A stretch of DNA of 64,000 nucleotides from Prevotella sp. BV3P1 (GTDB taxonomy: Bacteria; Bacteroidota; Bacteroidia; Bacteroidales; Bacteroidaceae), in NCBI RefSeq assembly GCF_000479005.1, contig NZ_AWXC01000007.1:62001-126000 (forward strand), in the 5' to 3' direction. Shown here piece by piece: positions 44,632-51,951 of this stretch. The notes beneath the pieces are model-generated. The model was not told where the DNA came from. It searched no databases and saw nothing but the letters and a program-made list of their open reading frames with translations. The position numbers and the translations under genes are program-made. Each line of letters starts with the position of its first letter. The first letter of the stretch is position 1.

Positions 44632-44639
44632 CAAAAATA
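44632..44639 (-). promoter_or_regulatory. -7 box of the glycosyltransferase operon
   Basis: TATTTTTG on the minus strand, 10 bases before ATG 44622, which would make the transcript nearly leaderless. Confidence 0.35.
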
Positions 44640-44818
44640 ACCAAGCATCTTTCCACCATGTGATCCATCTTTTCACTCATCGTGACATGCTTTTGAGGCT
44701 CTGTGGTGCGGATGCTGGATTTGATGTTATGTATAATTTGTTTTGTATCTCATGAAAGCATCTGGGCGTTGGCATCAAGACATTCCGATATTTGTCCTGC
44801 CAGGATGCCGCTGATGCT

Positions 44819-45352
44819 TTATATTCTCGTATGATTTTTCACTCGTTTCATACCAATGGCGGCCACGATGACACTCAGAAGGGCGCCAAGCAAGAGGTTT
44901 TGTGTCATGAAGACAAAGGCCAGTTCGATGGGTTTCAGCGTACCCATGAGGTCGACAGTTTCCCTGGCTTGCTTGATGTCAACGCCGCTTTGCTGATAGA
45001 CGCTCTCCATAGTTTGTAGTGCTTGATGCATGATTTGAACGAAATGTCCGCCATCCAAGAACTGGAAATATGCTGTTTGAACCAAGGCAAAAAGCAGGGA
45101 AGCGTAGAAGATGCAGTAGCAACCGTATGCCAATCCTCGCGCGAAGGAGATGACACCATCGAGTGCATAGTTGCGAAACTTGATGAGCCGCCATAGCATG
45201 AAAAGGGGAGTGGCGAACATCAACAGGCTGCCCAGCGCACTGTTGGGTATGTACATCATACTCAAGAAACTGGCTGTCCATAGCAGTGCCAGCCAAAGTC
45301 CGTCAATGCGCGCGAACGCCTTGAGCTGAATCAGTGTGGGTACGTTTATCAT
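44819..45352 (-). CDS. DUF4199-like membrane protein
   Basis: A 177-residue protein with four membrane segments (about 14-34, 40-60, 75-97 and 140-160). It resembles DUF4199 proteins. I start it at ATG 45352 (MINVPTLIQLKAF) because the -7 box TACTTTTG (45368-45361) overlaps any earlier start. Function unknown. Confidence 0.75.
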   Translation of the reverse strand: MINVPTLIQLKAFARIDGLWLALLWTASFLSMMYIPNSALGSLLMFATPLFMLWRLIKFRNYALDGVISFARGLAYGCYCIFYASLLFALVQTAYFQFLDGGHFVQIMHQALQTMESVYQQSGVDIKQARETVDLMGTLKPIELAFVFMTQNLLLGALLSVIVAAIGMKRVKNHTRI

Positions 45353-45360
45353 TCTATCTG

Positions 45361-45368
45361 CAAAAGTA
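45361..45368 (-). promoter_or_regulatory. -7 box of the DUF4199-like gene
   Basis: TACTTTTG on the minus strand, 9 bases before ATG 45352. Confidence 0.45.
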
Positions 45369-45499
45369 CGCATTTTATCTCATATATATTGTACGTACAC
45401 GAGAGATTTTATAGACGGTTCCACGGCGTAGACGTTAAAAATTTTCAATATTTATGCCGTAATAGCCTGCAAAAGTGTGAGCATTGTCGTTCGCAGGGT

Positions 45500-45955
45500 T
45501 CATGTTGTTTGACGATGATTGGCTGGTAAGATGTCTGTTGGCGTGTTTCCTAATATCTTATCCAGTATGTCAAACACTTCTTCAGGGCGTTCGTAAGCAA
45601 AAATGTGATAATACTTGTTGCCCGTGAGCATGGCCGAGAGATGTGTACGACTCTTGTCGTAAAGGATGAAACAGGGCTTGTGATAACGTTCTGCGTATGC
45701 CAATTCATATCCCACACCCAAGGAAGGTGAGGTACACTCGGCAATGACCAAGTCGCAGACTCTCAACCACTCTGTGTCCTGAAGGTAGATTTTTTCATCC
45801 GCTTCACGCCCCCTACTGGTGGTAGACAGTGAGTAGTTGCCAATGTGTTCGGTGAGAACTTTGTGACTCCTCTGGATGTACTCGATGATTTGTTTGTAGA
45901 GGTTGGCATCCTCACGCCCGCCTCGGATGGAACCTGCAAAATAGATTTTCTTCAT
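45500..45955 (-). CDS. Nucleoside 2-deoxyribosyltransferase / DNPH1-like hydrolase
   Basis: A 151-residue protein opening KKIYFAGSIRGGREDANLY, with the catalytic segment VIAECTSPSLGVGYELAYAE near residue 90, as in the Rcl/DNPH1 2'-deoxynucleoside 5'-phosphate N-glycosidases and related deoxyribosyltransferases. It probably cleaves modified deoxynucleotides in nucleotide salvage or sanitation; the precise substrate is not set. It is monocistronic. Confidence 0.85.
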   Translation of the reverse strand: MKKIYFAGSIRGGREDANLYKQIIEYIQRSHKVLTEHIGNYSLSTTSRGREADEKIYLQDTEWLRVCDLVIAECTSPSLGVGYELAYAERYHKPCFILYDKSRTHLSAMLTGNKYYHIFAYERPEEVFDILDKILGNTPTDILPANHRQTT

Positions 45956-45980
45956 GTTTGATAGATATTAGTCGTTTGTG

Positions 45981-45988
45981 CAAATATA
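45981..45988 (-). promoter_or_regulatory. -7 box of the DNPH1-like gene
   Basis: TATATTTG on the minus strand, 26 bases before ATG 45955; no clear -33 box. Confidence 0.45.
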
Positions 45989-46147
45989 ACAAAAAGGAAT
46001 GAAAGATTCACGTTACACGCTTACCTTTATCAAGCAAACTAAGCATTTGGGATCACACTTTTTGCTGGCGTCAGTTTCATCTGTCGCAAAACAAAAGAGG
46101 GTGTATCTTCATTCTGATGCACCCTCGTTGATTTCTGAAATAAGTGA

Positions 46148-46220
46148 GCCTCTTGTCGGATTCGAACCAACGACCCCGAGATTACAAATCACGTGCTCTG
46201 GCCAACTGAGCTAAAGAGGC
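46148..46220 (-). tRNA. tRNA-Thr(TGT)
   Basis: The minus strand folds as a 73-nt tRNA: acceptor stem GCCTCTT with a matching AAGAGGC, anticodon loop TTTGTAA (anticodon TGT) and GGTTCGAATCC in the T arm. It lies four bases after the SRP RNA gene, and the two probably share a transcript from the promoter near 46340. Confidence 0.93.
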
Positions 46221-46224
46221 GGGT

Positions 46225-46320
46225 GGGCAAGCTACTCTTATCGCGCCGCTACAACCTAATACCCTTGCTGCGTTCCCACCCTGGGGGATTCAAAGGGAGC
46301 TGGCCGTAAAAGACTTGCCC
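46225..46320 (-). ncRNA. ffs: Signal recognition particle RNA (4.5S)
   Basis: The minus strand reads GGGCAAGTCTTTTACGG at the 5' end and pairs with AGTAGCTTGCCC at the 3' end. The apical region has the conserved SRP domain IV pattern, with GGAACGCAGCAAGGGTA opposite CAGCTCCC. This is the short bacterial SRP RNA of about 96 nt that binds Ffh in membrane protein targeting. Confidence 0.87.
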
Positions 46321-46335
46321 GTTTCTTAGCGGATG

Positions 46336-46367
46336 CAAAGGTAAGAAAAAGAATTGATTGACACAAG
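46336..46367 (-). promoter_or_regulatory. Promoter of the SRP RNA/tRNA-Thr unit
   Basis: TACCTTTG (46343-46336) with CTTG (46367-46364) 20 bases upstream on the minus strand; the transcript would begin close to the RNA 5' end. Confidence 0.6.
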
Positions 46368-46478
46368 AAATGTGCGAAAAAATACTTTTTAGTAGATGTC
46401 AACTCCATAATGTTTGCCATATTTCTGCCAAGAGAAGACTTGTGCGGCTCGGATGATGATCAATCTATATTTAGTTGG

Positions 46479-46850
46479 TTAGTTTGTAATTTTCTTTTTA
46501 CTAACTAAACTAACATATTCGTATCTATCACCATATAAATCTGGTATTGTTTTCTTGGGTCTTGATATCTTAACAGTAATGAGGTATTCATACCCCTCTT
46601 CATAGATGCTATCAAATCCAGTGATGGTAGGGATAATTTCCTTTTCCATGTTTCTTTTTATTATAACGTATCCTTTAGTCGTTGACTGGATGGAAGTACC
46701 TGGATAGAAATAGTATTCTTTATGTGATAATACGGTTATGGTATCTTTTTTGATGAATTTGTAAGTTACATCAAAGTCTTCTTCTTTTGTACAACCAGCA
46801 AAAAGAAATGAAATTAGTGTTATTACTATAAATGTGTATTTAGTCATCAT
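46479..46850 (-). CDS. Hypothetical small lipoprotein
   Basis: A 123-residue protein with a lipoprotein leader (ITLISFLFAGCTKEED, lipobox FAGC near residue 19). The rest is AT-rich with alternating lysines and isoleucines. No family is recognised. Its codon use is more AT-rich than its neighbours, which may mean recent acquisition. Confidence 0.65.
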   Translation of the reverse strand: MMTKYTFIVITLISFLFAGCTKEEDFDVTYKFIKKDTITVLSHKEYYFYPGTSIQSTTKGYVIIKRNMEKEIIPTITGFDSIYEEGYEYLITVKISRPKKTIPDLYGDRYEYVSLVSKKKITN

Positions 46851-47097
46851 GCTCTGAAAGTTTCAAATCTTTCTTCATTCCCACATTAGCTTGGTATATG
46901 TTTGCTTTGCACATTCATCACGGCTTTTTTCAATTTTACATAGAGCCTTGGTGGACAATCTTATTGTCTAAGTAGGGAAGTTAACTGAACATTCCAAGAT
47001 AAAGTGATTATTAGTTTCAAAGATAATGAAATTTTAAGTCTATCCCCAACTTTTTTTATCGTTTTTTTTAATTTGACGGCACATTTTTCTCTGTTTT

Positions 47098-47185
47098 CAA
47101 TCTCTATGACTTTACCCTCCAATCTCTATGACTTTGACCTCCAAACTCAATGACTTTGCCGCCCAATCTCTATGACTTTAGATTT
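47098..47185. repeat. 22-nt periodic near-palindrome array, cluster F (4 units)
   Basis: Units start at 47098, 47120, 47142 and 47164. Cores: AATCTCT-A-TGACTTT (three times) and AAACTCA-A-TGACTTT. This is the last cluster before the transposon; none is seen in the tra region. Confidence 0.8.
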
Positions 47186-47505
47186 AAGGCTTTATTCTTT
47201 ATGTTTTTTGTTTGTTTTTGTATCCTGAAGTTACGAAAAGAGTGTATTTTATTGGAAATGAACGTATGTTAATCGCTCATGATAGTAATAGGTTACGATT
47301 TAGTTAGTTATCTACTGCATTATTCTTCTGCGCATTGCGTAACCTTCAAAGAACTCTTCGTATGCAAAAGTAACAATAAAACGGGAGATTTTGATATGAA
47401 TCTCCCTGATTTTTTCTATCTCATACAAGTTTTTCCGTAAAAGCGGCTTTATTCGTCGGCACACCATCGTACAAAAGGATTTTGAACGAACGTGTGCCAA
47501 CTATC

Positions 47506-47590
47506 GCATAAGCGGAGAAAAGGGCTTTGCCTCACGCCTAAACAACAGTTTAGACTGATGAGGCAAGGCCCATTTCTTTTCTGCTTATGC
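47506..47590. terminator. 85-base imperfect hairpin near the element end
   Basis: GCATAAGC (47506-47513) pairs with GCTTATGC (47583-47590), and the inner arms GGGCTTTGCCTCA / TGAGGCAAGGCCC and CTAAAC / GTTTAG also pair. The loop is only AACA. It could be a terminator or an element-end structure. No poly-T tract immediately follows. Confidence 0.5.
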
Positions 47591-47985
47591 CAAAGAGGAG
47601 CTTTTACGGTTTTTCAGATGATTTTTCTTTTTCGCTGTTCCTTTGAGCCGGAAGCGGAAAGCCGTGTATGACCGCTTGTCCATAAATGGAACAACCCGTC
47701 ACCCACAGCAGGCAAACCGGGAAGAATGATTTTATCTGCCCGCCCCGACACGTCTGACCAGACAGATAGAACCATACTTCCTTGCAGGTGGTTTGCCCGG
47801 TTTCACGCTACCGGCTATGTCCTTTTTTGGGGGAGACTTCCTTTTTTCACGGATTTCTCTTTTGAAGTTTTCTGTCTAATCTGCCTCTACTTCCGTTTAC
47901 CTCCATTTTCGCGCCTTTCAGTGGGCCGCATCAGGCAGTCATTTCCGTTCTGGGCGCAAAGGTAACTCCGGGATTTGACGGGAAA

Positions 47986-48057
47986 GCAAGGTCAAGCCTC
48001 CTGTTTTCGGGAAAAATCTCCAGCCCTGCGGGTAGTATTTTTCCCGAAAAACCTTGC
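47986..48057. other. 72-base hairpin in the element's non-coding end
   Basis: A perfect 14-bp stem TTTTCGGGAAAAAT (48004-48017) / ATTTTTCCCGAAAA (48037-48050) is enclosed by an outer pair GCAAGGT (47986-47992) / ACCTTGC (48051-48057). It precedes the accessory genes. It could be a terminator, an RNA or an origin structure; none is shown. Confidence 0.5.
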
Positions 48058-48227
48058 ATTCCCTAATCCCTACCTTTTTAAGCACCCGAAACGAAAACGA
48101 CCGATGCGACAGAAAGACGCATTAAAAAAAATGTCGGATAAACGAGAGGCAGATAAGATAGTTTGAAACTCAACTCCCTCAGCTCTTGAATCCGCATAAA
48201 AAAATAAAAATCAAAAACAGAACAGAT

Positions 48228-48563
48228 ATGGGAACAACAATGGCAACAAAATTCGTGGCTTGGGAAGTGCCGACATTGGAAGCTCTGAAAGGCAGTAAGG
48301 TTTACATTCTTCGTGAAAAACTGAACAACGGAGGACAGATGAACCGAGAGGAAAAGGATTGGCTTACACGCAACGTGAACAGCAACACCTATTTCAAGAG
48401 CGCAGTCCCCTTGCAAGGCTGGAGGTTTGACTTCTCTGATGTACTCCGCACGTTTATTGTGTGCCAATACGGACATTGGACGGAATACAAGGCAACGGAC
48501 AAGACCGGACTTCGCAGATACCTATACGGCAGGATAGACAACATTGTAGAACTTGAAAAATAG
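48228..48563 (+). CDS. Conjugative-element accessory protein
   Basis: A 111-residue soluble protein (MGTTMATKFVAWEVPTLEALKGSK; a start at 48240 is also possible). It has no recognised domain, but this gene position and length are typical of the block after traQ in Bacteroidales conjugative elements. It is followed by a small membrane protein 7 bases later. Confidence 0.7.
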   Translation: MGTTMATKFVAWEVPTLEALKGSKVYILREKLNNGGQMNREEKDWLTRNVNSNTYFKSAVPLQGWRFDFSDVLRTFIVCQYGHWTEYKATDKTGLRRYLYGRIDNIVELEK

Positions 48564-48570
48564 CGAGGAT

Positions 48571-48786
48571 ATGACAGCAACGGCAGACTTCAGACAAATG
48601 ATACAATACATAGGGCTTGCGATATGCGCTCTAACCATGCGTACCGCCCTTTGGGTATTCGGCATCCTTTGGGGCATCGTCAGAGAGATAGTAAACGGAG
48701 TGTTCCGAGTGGCGATAGGCATAATCGTGGCTATCCTCTCCACAATCGCCTTATTCGGTTTCATCCTTTGGTTATTCACCCTTTAA
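48571..48786 (+). CDS. Small two-helix membrane protein
   Basis: A 71-residue protein from ATG 48571 (MTATADFRQMIQYIGLAICAL), with two hydrophobic helices (about 12-34 and 44-70). No family is recognised. It lies in the element's accessory operon. Confidence 0.65.
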   Translation: MTATADFRQMIQYIGLAICALTMRTALWVFGILWGIVREIVNGVFRVAIGIIVAILSTIALFGFILWLFTL

Positions 48787-48802
48787 TCTTACCGACAGCG
48801 AT

Positions 48803-49231
48803 ATGAAAACGACAGACCATTTCAAGAGAACGATACAGATGTATTTGGAGCAACGTGCAGCGGAAGATGCGCTCTTTGCCAAAAACTACCGCAACCCAGC
48901 CAAGAACATAGACGATTGTGTGACCTACATTCTGAACTATGTGCAGAAAAGCGGTTGCAACGGCTTCACGGACGGAGAGATTTACGGACAAGCCGTACAC
49001 TACTATGACGAGAACGAGATAGAGGTGGGCAAGCCTATCCAGTGTCAGATAGCCGTGAACCATGTGGTGGAACTCACCGCAGAGGAAAAGGCGGAAGCAC
49101 GACAGAACGCTATCCGACAATACCAAGACGGATTGATGCGCGAAATGCAGAACCGCAACAAGCCGAGAACCGCCACCAAAGCGACCGTCCAAGAAGTACA
49201 ACAACCCTCATTATTTGATTTAGGCTTATGA
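48803..49231 (+). CDS. PcfK-like protein
   Basis: A 142-residue protein matching PcfK of conjugative elements (MKTTDHFKRTIQMYLEQRAAEDALFAKNY, IDDCVTYILNYVQ, VVELTAEEKAEARQNAIR). Function is unproven. Its stop overlaps the PcfJ-like start by 4 bases, as in other elements, so the two are translationally coupled. Confidence 0.82.
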   Translation: MKTTDHFKRTIQMYLEQRAAEDALFAKNYRNPAKNIDDCVTYILNYVQKSGCNGFTDGEIYGQAVHYYDENEIEVGKPIQCQIAVNHVVELTAEEKAEARQNAIRQYQDGLMREMQNRNKPRTATKATVQEVQQPSLFDLGL

Positions 49232-50511
49232 AACCGAGAACACAGATACAGCAGGAAGTCGCACATCTGAGCAAGCGACTACCGAGATTGACCGCCACGC
49301 AAAAGGCATACGCTTTCCGTCATTGCTTCAAGCATTACGCAATCAAGAGGGCGGACGGCACGAATATCTGTACCGAGTGCGGACATTCGTGGAAGAGCGA
49401 CCACGACCTTGCGGACACCATTTGCGGATGTACCTGCCCCCATTGCGGTATGCAGTTGGAAGCGTTGCGCACCCGAAAGAGCGTTTTCAGCGAGAACGAA
49501 TACTTCTCCATTGTCACGACCAGCAAGCAGTACCAAGTGATACGCTTCTTCTTCGTCAAGTCCCGATACAAGGCAGGGCAAGCAGCCGAGTATTCCATCT
49601 ATGAAGTGGTGCAGAGGTGGATTTCACCCGATGGAAAGACAACGACCGTTGCCCGACTGCGTGGTATGTCAATGTTGTATTATGACCAATGGTCTGAATA
49701 CAGCGACATGGAGGTGCGCAAGAACAACGGACTTCACGCATACGATATAACACCTATGTGTACCTATCCCCGACAGCGTTTCATCCCCGAATTGAAACGT
49801 AACGGTTTCAAGGGGGACTACCACAACACACTGCCGTATGACCTTTTCACGGCTATCCTTTCCGACAGCCGAACCGAAACACTCTTGAAGGCAGGGCAAT
49901 ACGCCATGTTGCGCCACTATATCCGCAGTTCCTTTGACATGGGACGGTATTGGGCATCCGTCAAGATTTGCATCCGCAACGGCTACACCATTTCGGACGG
50001 CTCCGTATGGTGCGACACCATTGACCTCCTGCGGCATTTCGGCAAGGACACGAACAGCCCGAAATACGTCTGCCCTGCCAACCTCAAAGCGGAACACGAC
50101 AAGTTGGTGGCAAAGCGCAATCTGCAAAGGGAACGTGAGCGGACGGAACAGCAACGGCAAAAGGCGATTGAGGACGAGAAGAACTATCTGAAAGCCAAAG
50201 GCATCTTCTTCGGACTTGTGTTCTCCGACAGCCTTATCTGCATCAAGGTCATAGAGAGCGTGAAGGAAATGGAAGAGGAAGGACGGATAATGCACCATTG
50301 TGTGGGCGGTTATCACAACAAGGCAAACTCCCTTATCCTATCCGCCACCATTGACGGCAAACGGATTGAAACGATAGAGGTGTCACTGAAAACGCTGAAA
50401 GTGGTACAGAGCAGAGGGGTATGCAATTCCAATACCGAGTACCACGACCGCATCATCCGGCTTGTGGAGGACAATGCCGGACTTATCCGTCAGCGGATGA
50501 ACGCAGCATAA
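49228..50511 (+). CDS. PcfJ-like protein
   Basis: A 427-residue protein with a likely zinc ribbon (CTECGHSW, then CTCPHCGMQLE near residue 75) and the conserved end segment MHHCVGGYHNKANSLILS that is typical of PcfJ. PcfJ proteins are carried by conjugative elements of Bacteroidetes and Firmicutes and have no settled role, though nucleic-acid binding is likely from the zinc ribbon. The coupling with PcfK is conserved. Confidence 0.85.
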   Translation: MKPRTQIQQEVAHLSKRLPRLTATQKAYAFRHCFKHYAIKRADGTNICTECGHSWKSDHDLADTICGCTCPHCGMQLEALRTRKSVFSENEYFSIVTTSKQYQVIRFFFVKSRYKAGQAAEYSIYEVVQRWISPDGKTTTVARLRGMSMLYYDQWSEYSDMEVRKNNGLHAYDITPMCTYPRQRFIPELKRNGFKGDYHNTLPYDLFTAILSDSRTETLLKAGQYAMLRHYIRSSFDMGRYWASVKICIRNGYTISDGSVWCDTIDLLRHFGKDTNSPKYVCPANLKAEHDKLVAKRNLQRERERTEQQRQKAIEDEKNYLKAKGIFFGLVFSDSLICIKVIESVKEMEEEGRIMHHCVGGYHNKANSLILSATIDGKRIETIEVSLKTLKVVQSRGVCNSNTEYHDRIIRLVEDNAGLIRQRMNAA

Positions 50512-50535
50512 TATCAACCTATAATAAAGAATAAT

Positions 50536-50793
50536 ATGGACGTAAGATTTGAAAGCATGGTTTGCTTGTGGGACGATAAAATCCCCACGATGTTCCTTGA
50601 ATTTATGAACCTCCTCACTTTTTGTCAGAGTGAGGAGCAGTTAAGGGCGGGTGTAAAAGACTTTTCCGAGAAGCACGAACTTGACAAGTTCTTCCTTTAC
50701 GGCTTCGGCTCACACCATTTCTACCTGCACCAACGCTATACGAGTAACCCCGAAATGGTGATGCAGAACAGAGTTTTGTCAGTACATTTCTAA
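50536..50793 (+). CDS. Small hypothetical accessory protein
   Basis: An 85-residue soluble protein (MDVRFESMVCLWDDKIPTM) with no recognised domain. It lies 24 bases after the PcfJ-like gene and 18 before the DUF3873-like gene, so it belongs to the same transcript. Confidence 0.62.
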   Translation: MDVRFESMVCLWDDKIPTMFLEFMNLLTFCQSEEQLRAGVKDFSEKHELDKFFLYGFGSHHFYLHQRYTSNPEMVMQNRVLSVHF

Positions 50794-50811
50794 CCATCAA
50801 AAGCAACGATT

Positions 50812-51042
50812 ATGGCAACACGAATGACCATCAACGGAGTAAGTACCTGCACGAAAGCAGGGACAGAGAAATACGAGAAGTTCCAAACGGGTATCGGCAG
50901 ACGCAAGCGGACACTTGTGCAATACGACTACCGCCACACGGACGGGGAATTATTCTCTTGTGTGAAACCCACGTTGGACGAGTGCCGAACCGCACGGGAC
51001 AAGTGGCTGACGGCAAAAAGAGGAAAGGAGGACAAGCGATGA
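50812..51042 (+). CDS. DUF3873-like protein
   Basis: A 76-residue protein (MATRMTINGVSTCTKAGTEKYEKF, ending KRGKEDKR) resembling the DUF3873 family found near tra genes. Its stop overlaps the next start (ATGA). Function unknown. Confidence 0.75.
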   Translation: MATRMTINGVSTCTKAGTEKYEKFQTGIGRRKRTLVQYDYRHTDGELFSCVKPTLDECRTARDKWLTAKRGKEDKR

Positions 51043-51287
51043 ACGAATCAGGCTACCAAACGCTGATAGTCAAGTTCAGCAAGCCCATCACGGAATTGGA
51101 CGGCATCTTTGACGATGCCGAAGCGTGGGGAGTTGAAACCCTTAAAGGATGGGTAGAGGACTATGAGAGCAGTCGGTTTACCGCCATTGACACCCACACG
51201 GCAGTCATAACGAGCGAGTACAATATGGAGTGTGTGAAAACATGGTTGGAAAGGAACACCCCCATAGCCGAGAAAACAGAATTTTGA
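51039..51287 (+). CDS. Small hypothetical accessory protein
   Basis: An 82-residue protein from ATG 51039 (MNESGYQTLIVKFSKPI); the ATG overlaps the preceding stop, so earlier in-frame codons are unlikely to be used. No domain is recognised. Confidence 0.65.
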   Translation: MNESGYQTLIVKFSKPITELDGIFDDAEAWGVETLKGWVEDYESSRFTAIDTHTAVITSEYNMECVKTWLERNTPIAEKTEF

Positions 51288-51334
51288 ACATTCGGGCGGT
51301 GTCCGCACCGCCCGAACATAGCACCCAAAGAAGA

Positions 51335-51649
51335 ATGAATATGATAGCAAAGACAATTTTGGAGCAGATAGGTGGCAGACGCTTTGCCGCCATGACGGGA
51401 AGCAAAGACTTCATAGACATGGGCAACGGCTTACGCATGAGCCTTGCGAGGAACAAGACGAGTGCCAACCGCCTTGACATCATCTATGATGCAGGGGCAG
51501 ACCTCTACAATATGCGCTTCTACCGCAGGACGTTCAGCAAAAAGACATTCGAGTGCAAGACGAAAGACATCGAAACGCACGAGAGGATATATTGTGATAT
51601 GCTGGAAGAAATGTTCACGATGGTAACGGGACTTTACACCCGTTTTTGA
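51335..51649 (+). CDS. Small hypothetical accessory protein
   Basis: A 104-residue protein from ATG 51335 (MNMIAKTILEQIGGRRFAAMTGSKDF), a type of protein often carried by Bacteroidales elements; function unknown. It ends the convergent accessory block; an inverted repeat follows its stop. Confidence 0.7.
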   Translation: MNMIAKTILEQIGGRRFAAMTGSKDFIDMGNGLRMSLARNKTSANRLDIIYDAGADLYNMRFYRRTFSKKTFECKTKDIETHERIYCDMLEEMFTMVTGLYTRF

Positions 51650-51671
51650 GTGGGTGGGCGGCAAAAGCCGC

Positions 51672-51713
51672 CTACTTTCTTTCAGTGAGCATGATGGCGG
51701 ACAAAGAAAGTAG
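51672..51713. terminator. Inverted repeat after the accessory block
   Basis: CTACTTTCTTT (51672-51682) and AAAGAAAGTAG (51703-51713) form an 11-bp stem with a 20-base loop. It lies 22 bases after the last accessory stop codon, where a terminator would be expected, and at the boundary to the AT-rich cargo segment. Confidence 0.5.
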
Positions 51714-51825
51714 CAAAGAAACCTGTGACCCAATCTGCGATAACAGTCATAGATAGTTGTATGTTGTCTATAGACCCATATAAGTATCTGTATATGGAAA
51801 TAAGTAGAATATAAAATAGAATTTG

Positions 51826-51833
51826 TACCTTTG
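51826..51833 (+). promoter_or_regulatory. -7 box of the cargo gene
   Basis: TACCTTTG lies 118 bases before ATG 51952. No clear -33 box is present. Confidence 0.4.
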
Positions 51834-51860
51834 CACATAAATGAAATTTAGAGCATTTTA

Positions 51861-51941
51861 ATGGATAAAGTAGGACATACTTTGTGTACACCCATTTTAC
51901 TACATTATAGAAGTGCTATCAATAATAAAAATGATGTCTAA
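51861..51941 (+). CDS. Possible 26-codon leader peptide
   Basis: An ATG (51861) opens a short frame, MDKVGHTLCTPILLHY and on to a stop at 51939-51941, ending 10 bases before the cargo gene. It may be a leader peptide or chance; nothing else supports it. Confidence 0.2.
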   Translation: MDKVGHTLCTPILLHYRSAINNKNDV

Positions 51942-51951
51942 ATAATTTCTT

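Larger units (their letters stand above)
46851..48227. other. Non-coding stretch containing the transposon boundary
   Basis: No convincing gene is seen in these 1377 bases. From left to right: a poorly coding AT-rich stretch, repeat cluster F (47098-47185), a hairpin (47506-47590), an uncharacterised stretch, and a second hairpin (47986-48057). The change from chromosomal style (palindromic arrays) to mobile-element style lies within it. Short frames at 47312-47500 and 47726-47965 are not supported. Confidence 0.5.

Noticed and set aside
45999-46214. 71-residue open frame ending GFEPTTPRLQITCSGQLS
   Set aside because: It runs antisense through the tRNA-Thr gene; GFEPTTPRLQ-type endings are the classic false translation of tRNA sequence.
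47312-47500. 62-residue minus-strand frame near the transposon boundary
   Set aside because: It has a promoter-like box nearby but no recognisable fold, signal or neighbour context; composition is as expected for non-coding sequence.
47726-47965. 79-residue plus-strand frame
   Set aside because: Unusual composition and no homology cue; it covers the non-coding element end.
47950-47966. CTnDOT-type attachment core GTAnnTTTGC
   Set aside because: The nearest match (rc of GCAAAGGTAAC) fits 9 of 10, but the same word is the -7 promoter box and occurs many times in the window, and the other end of the element is missing.
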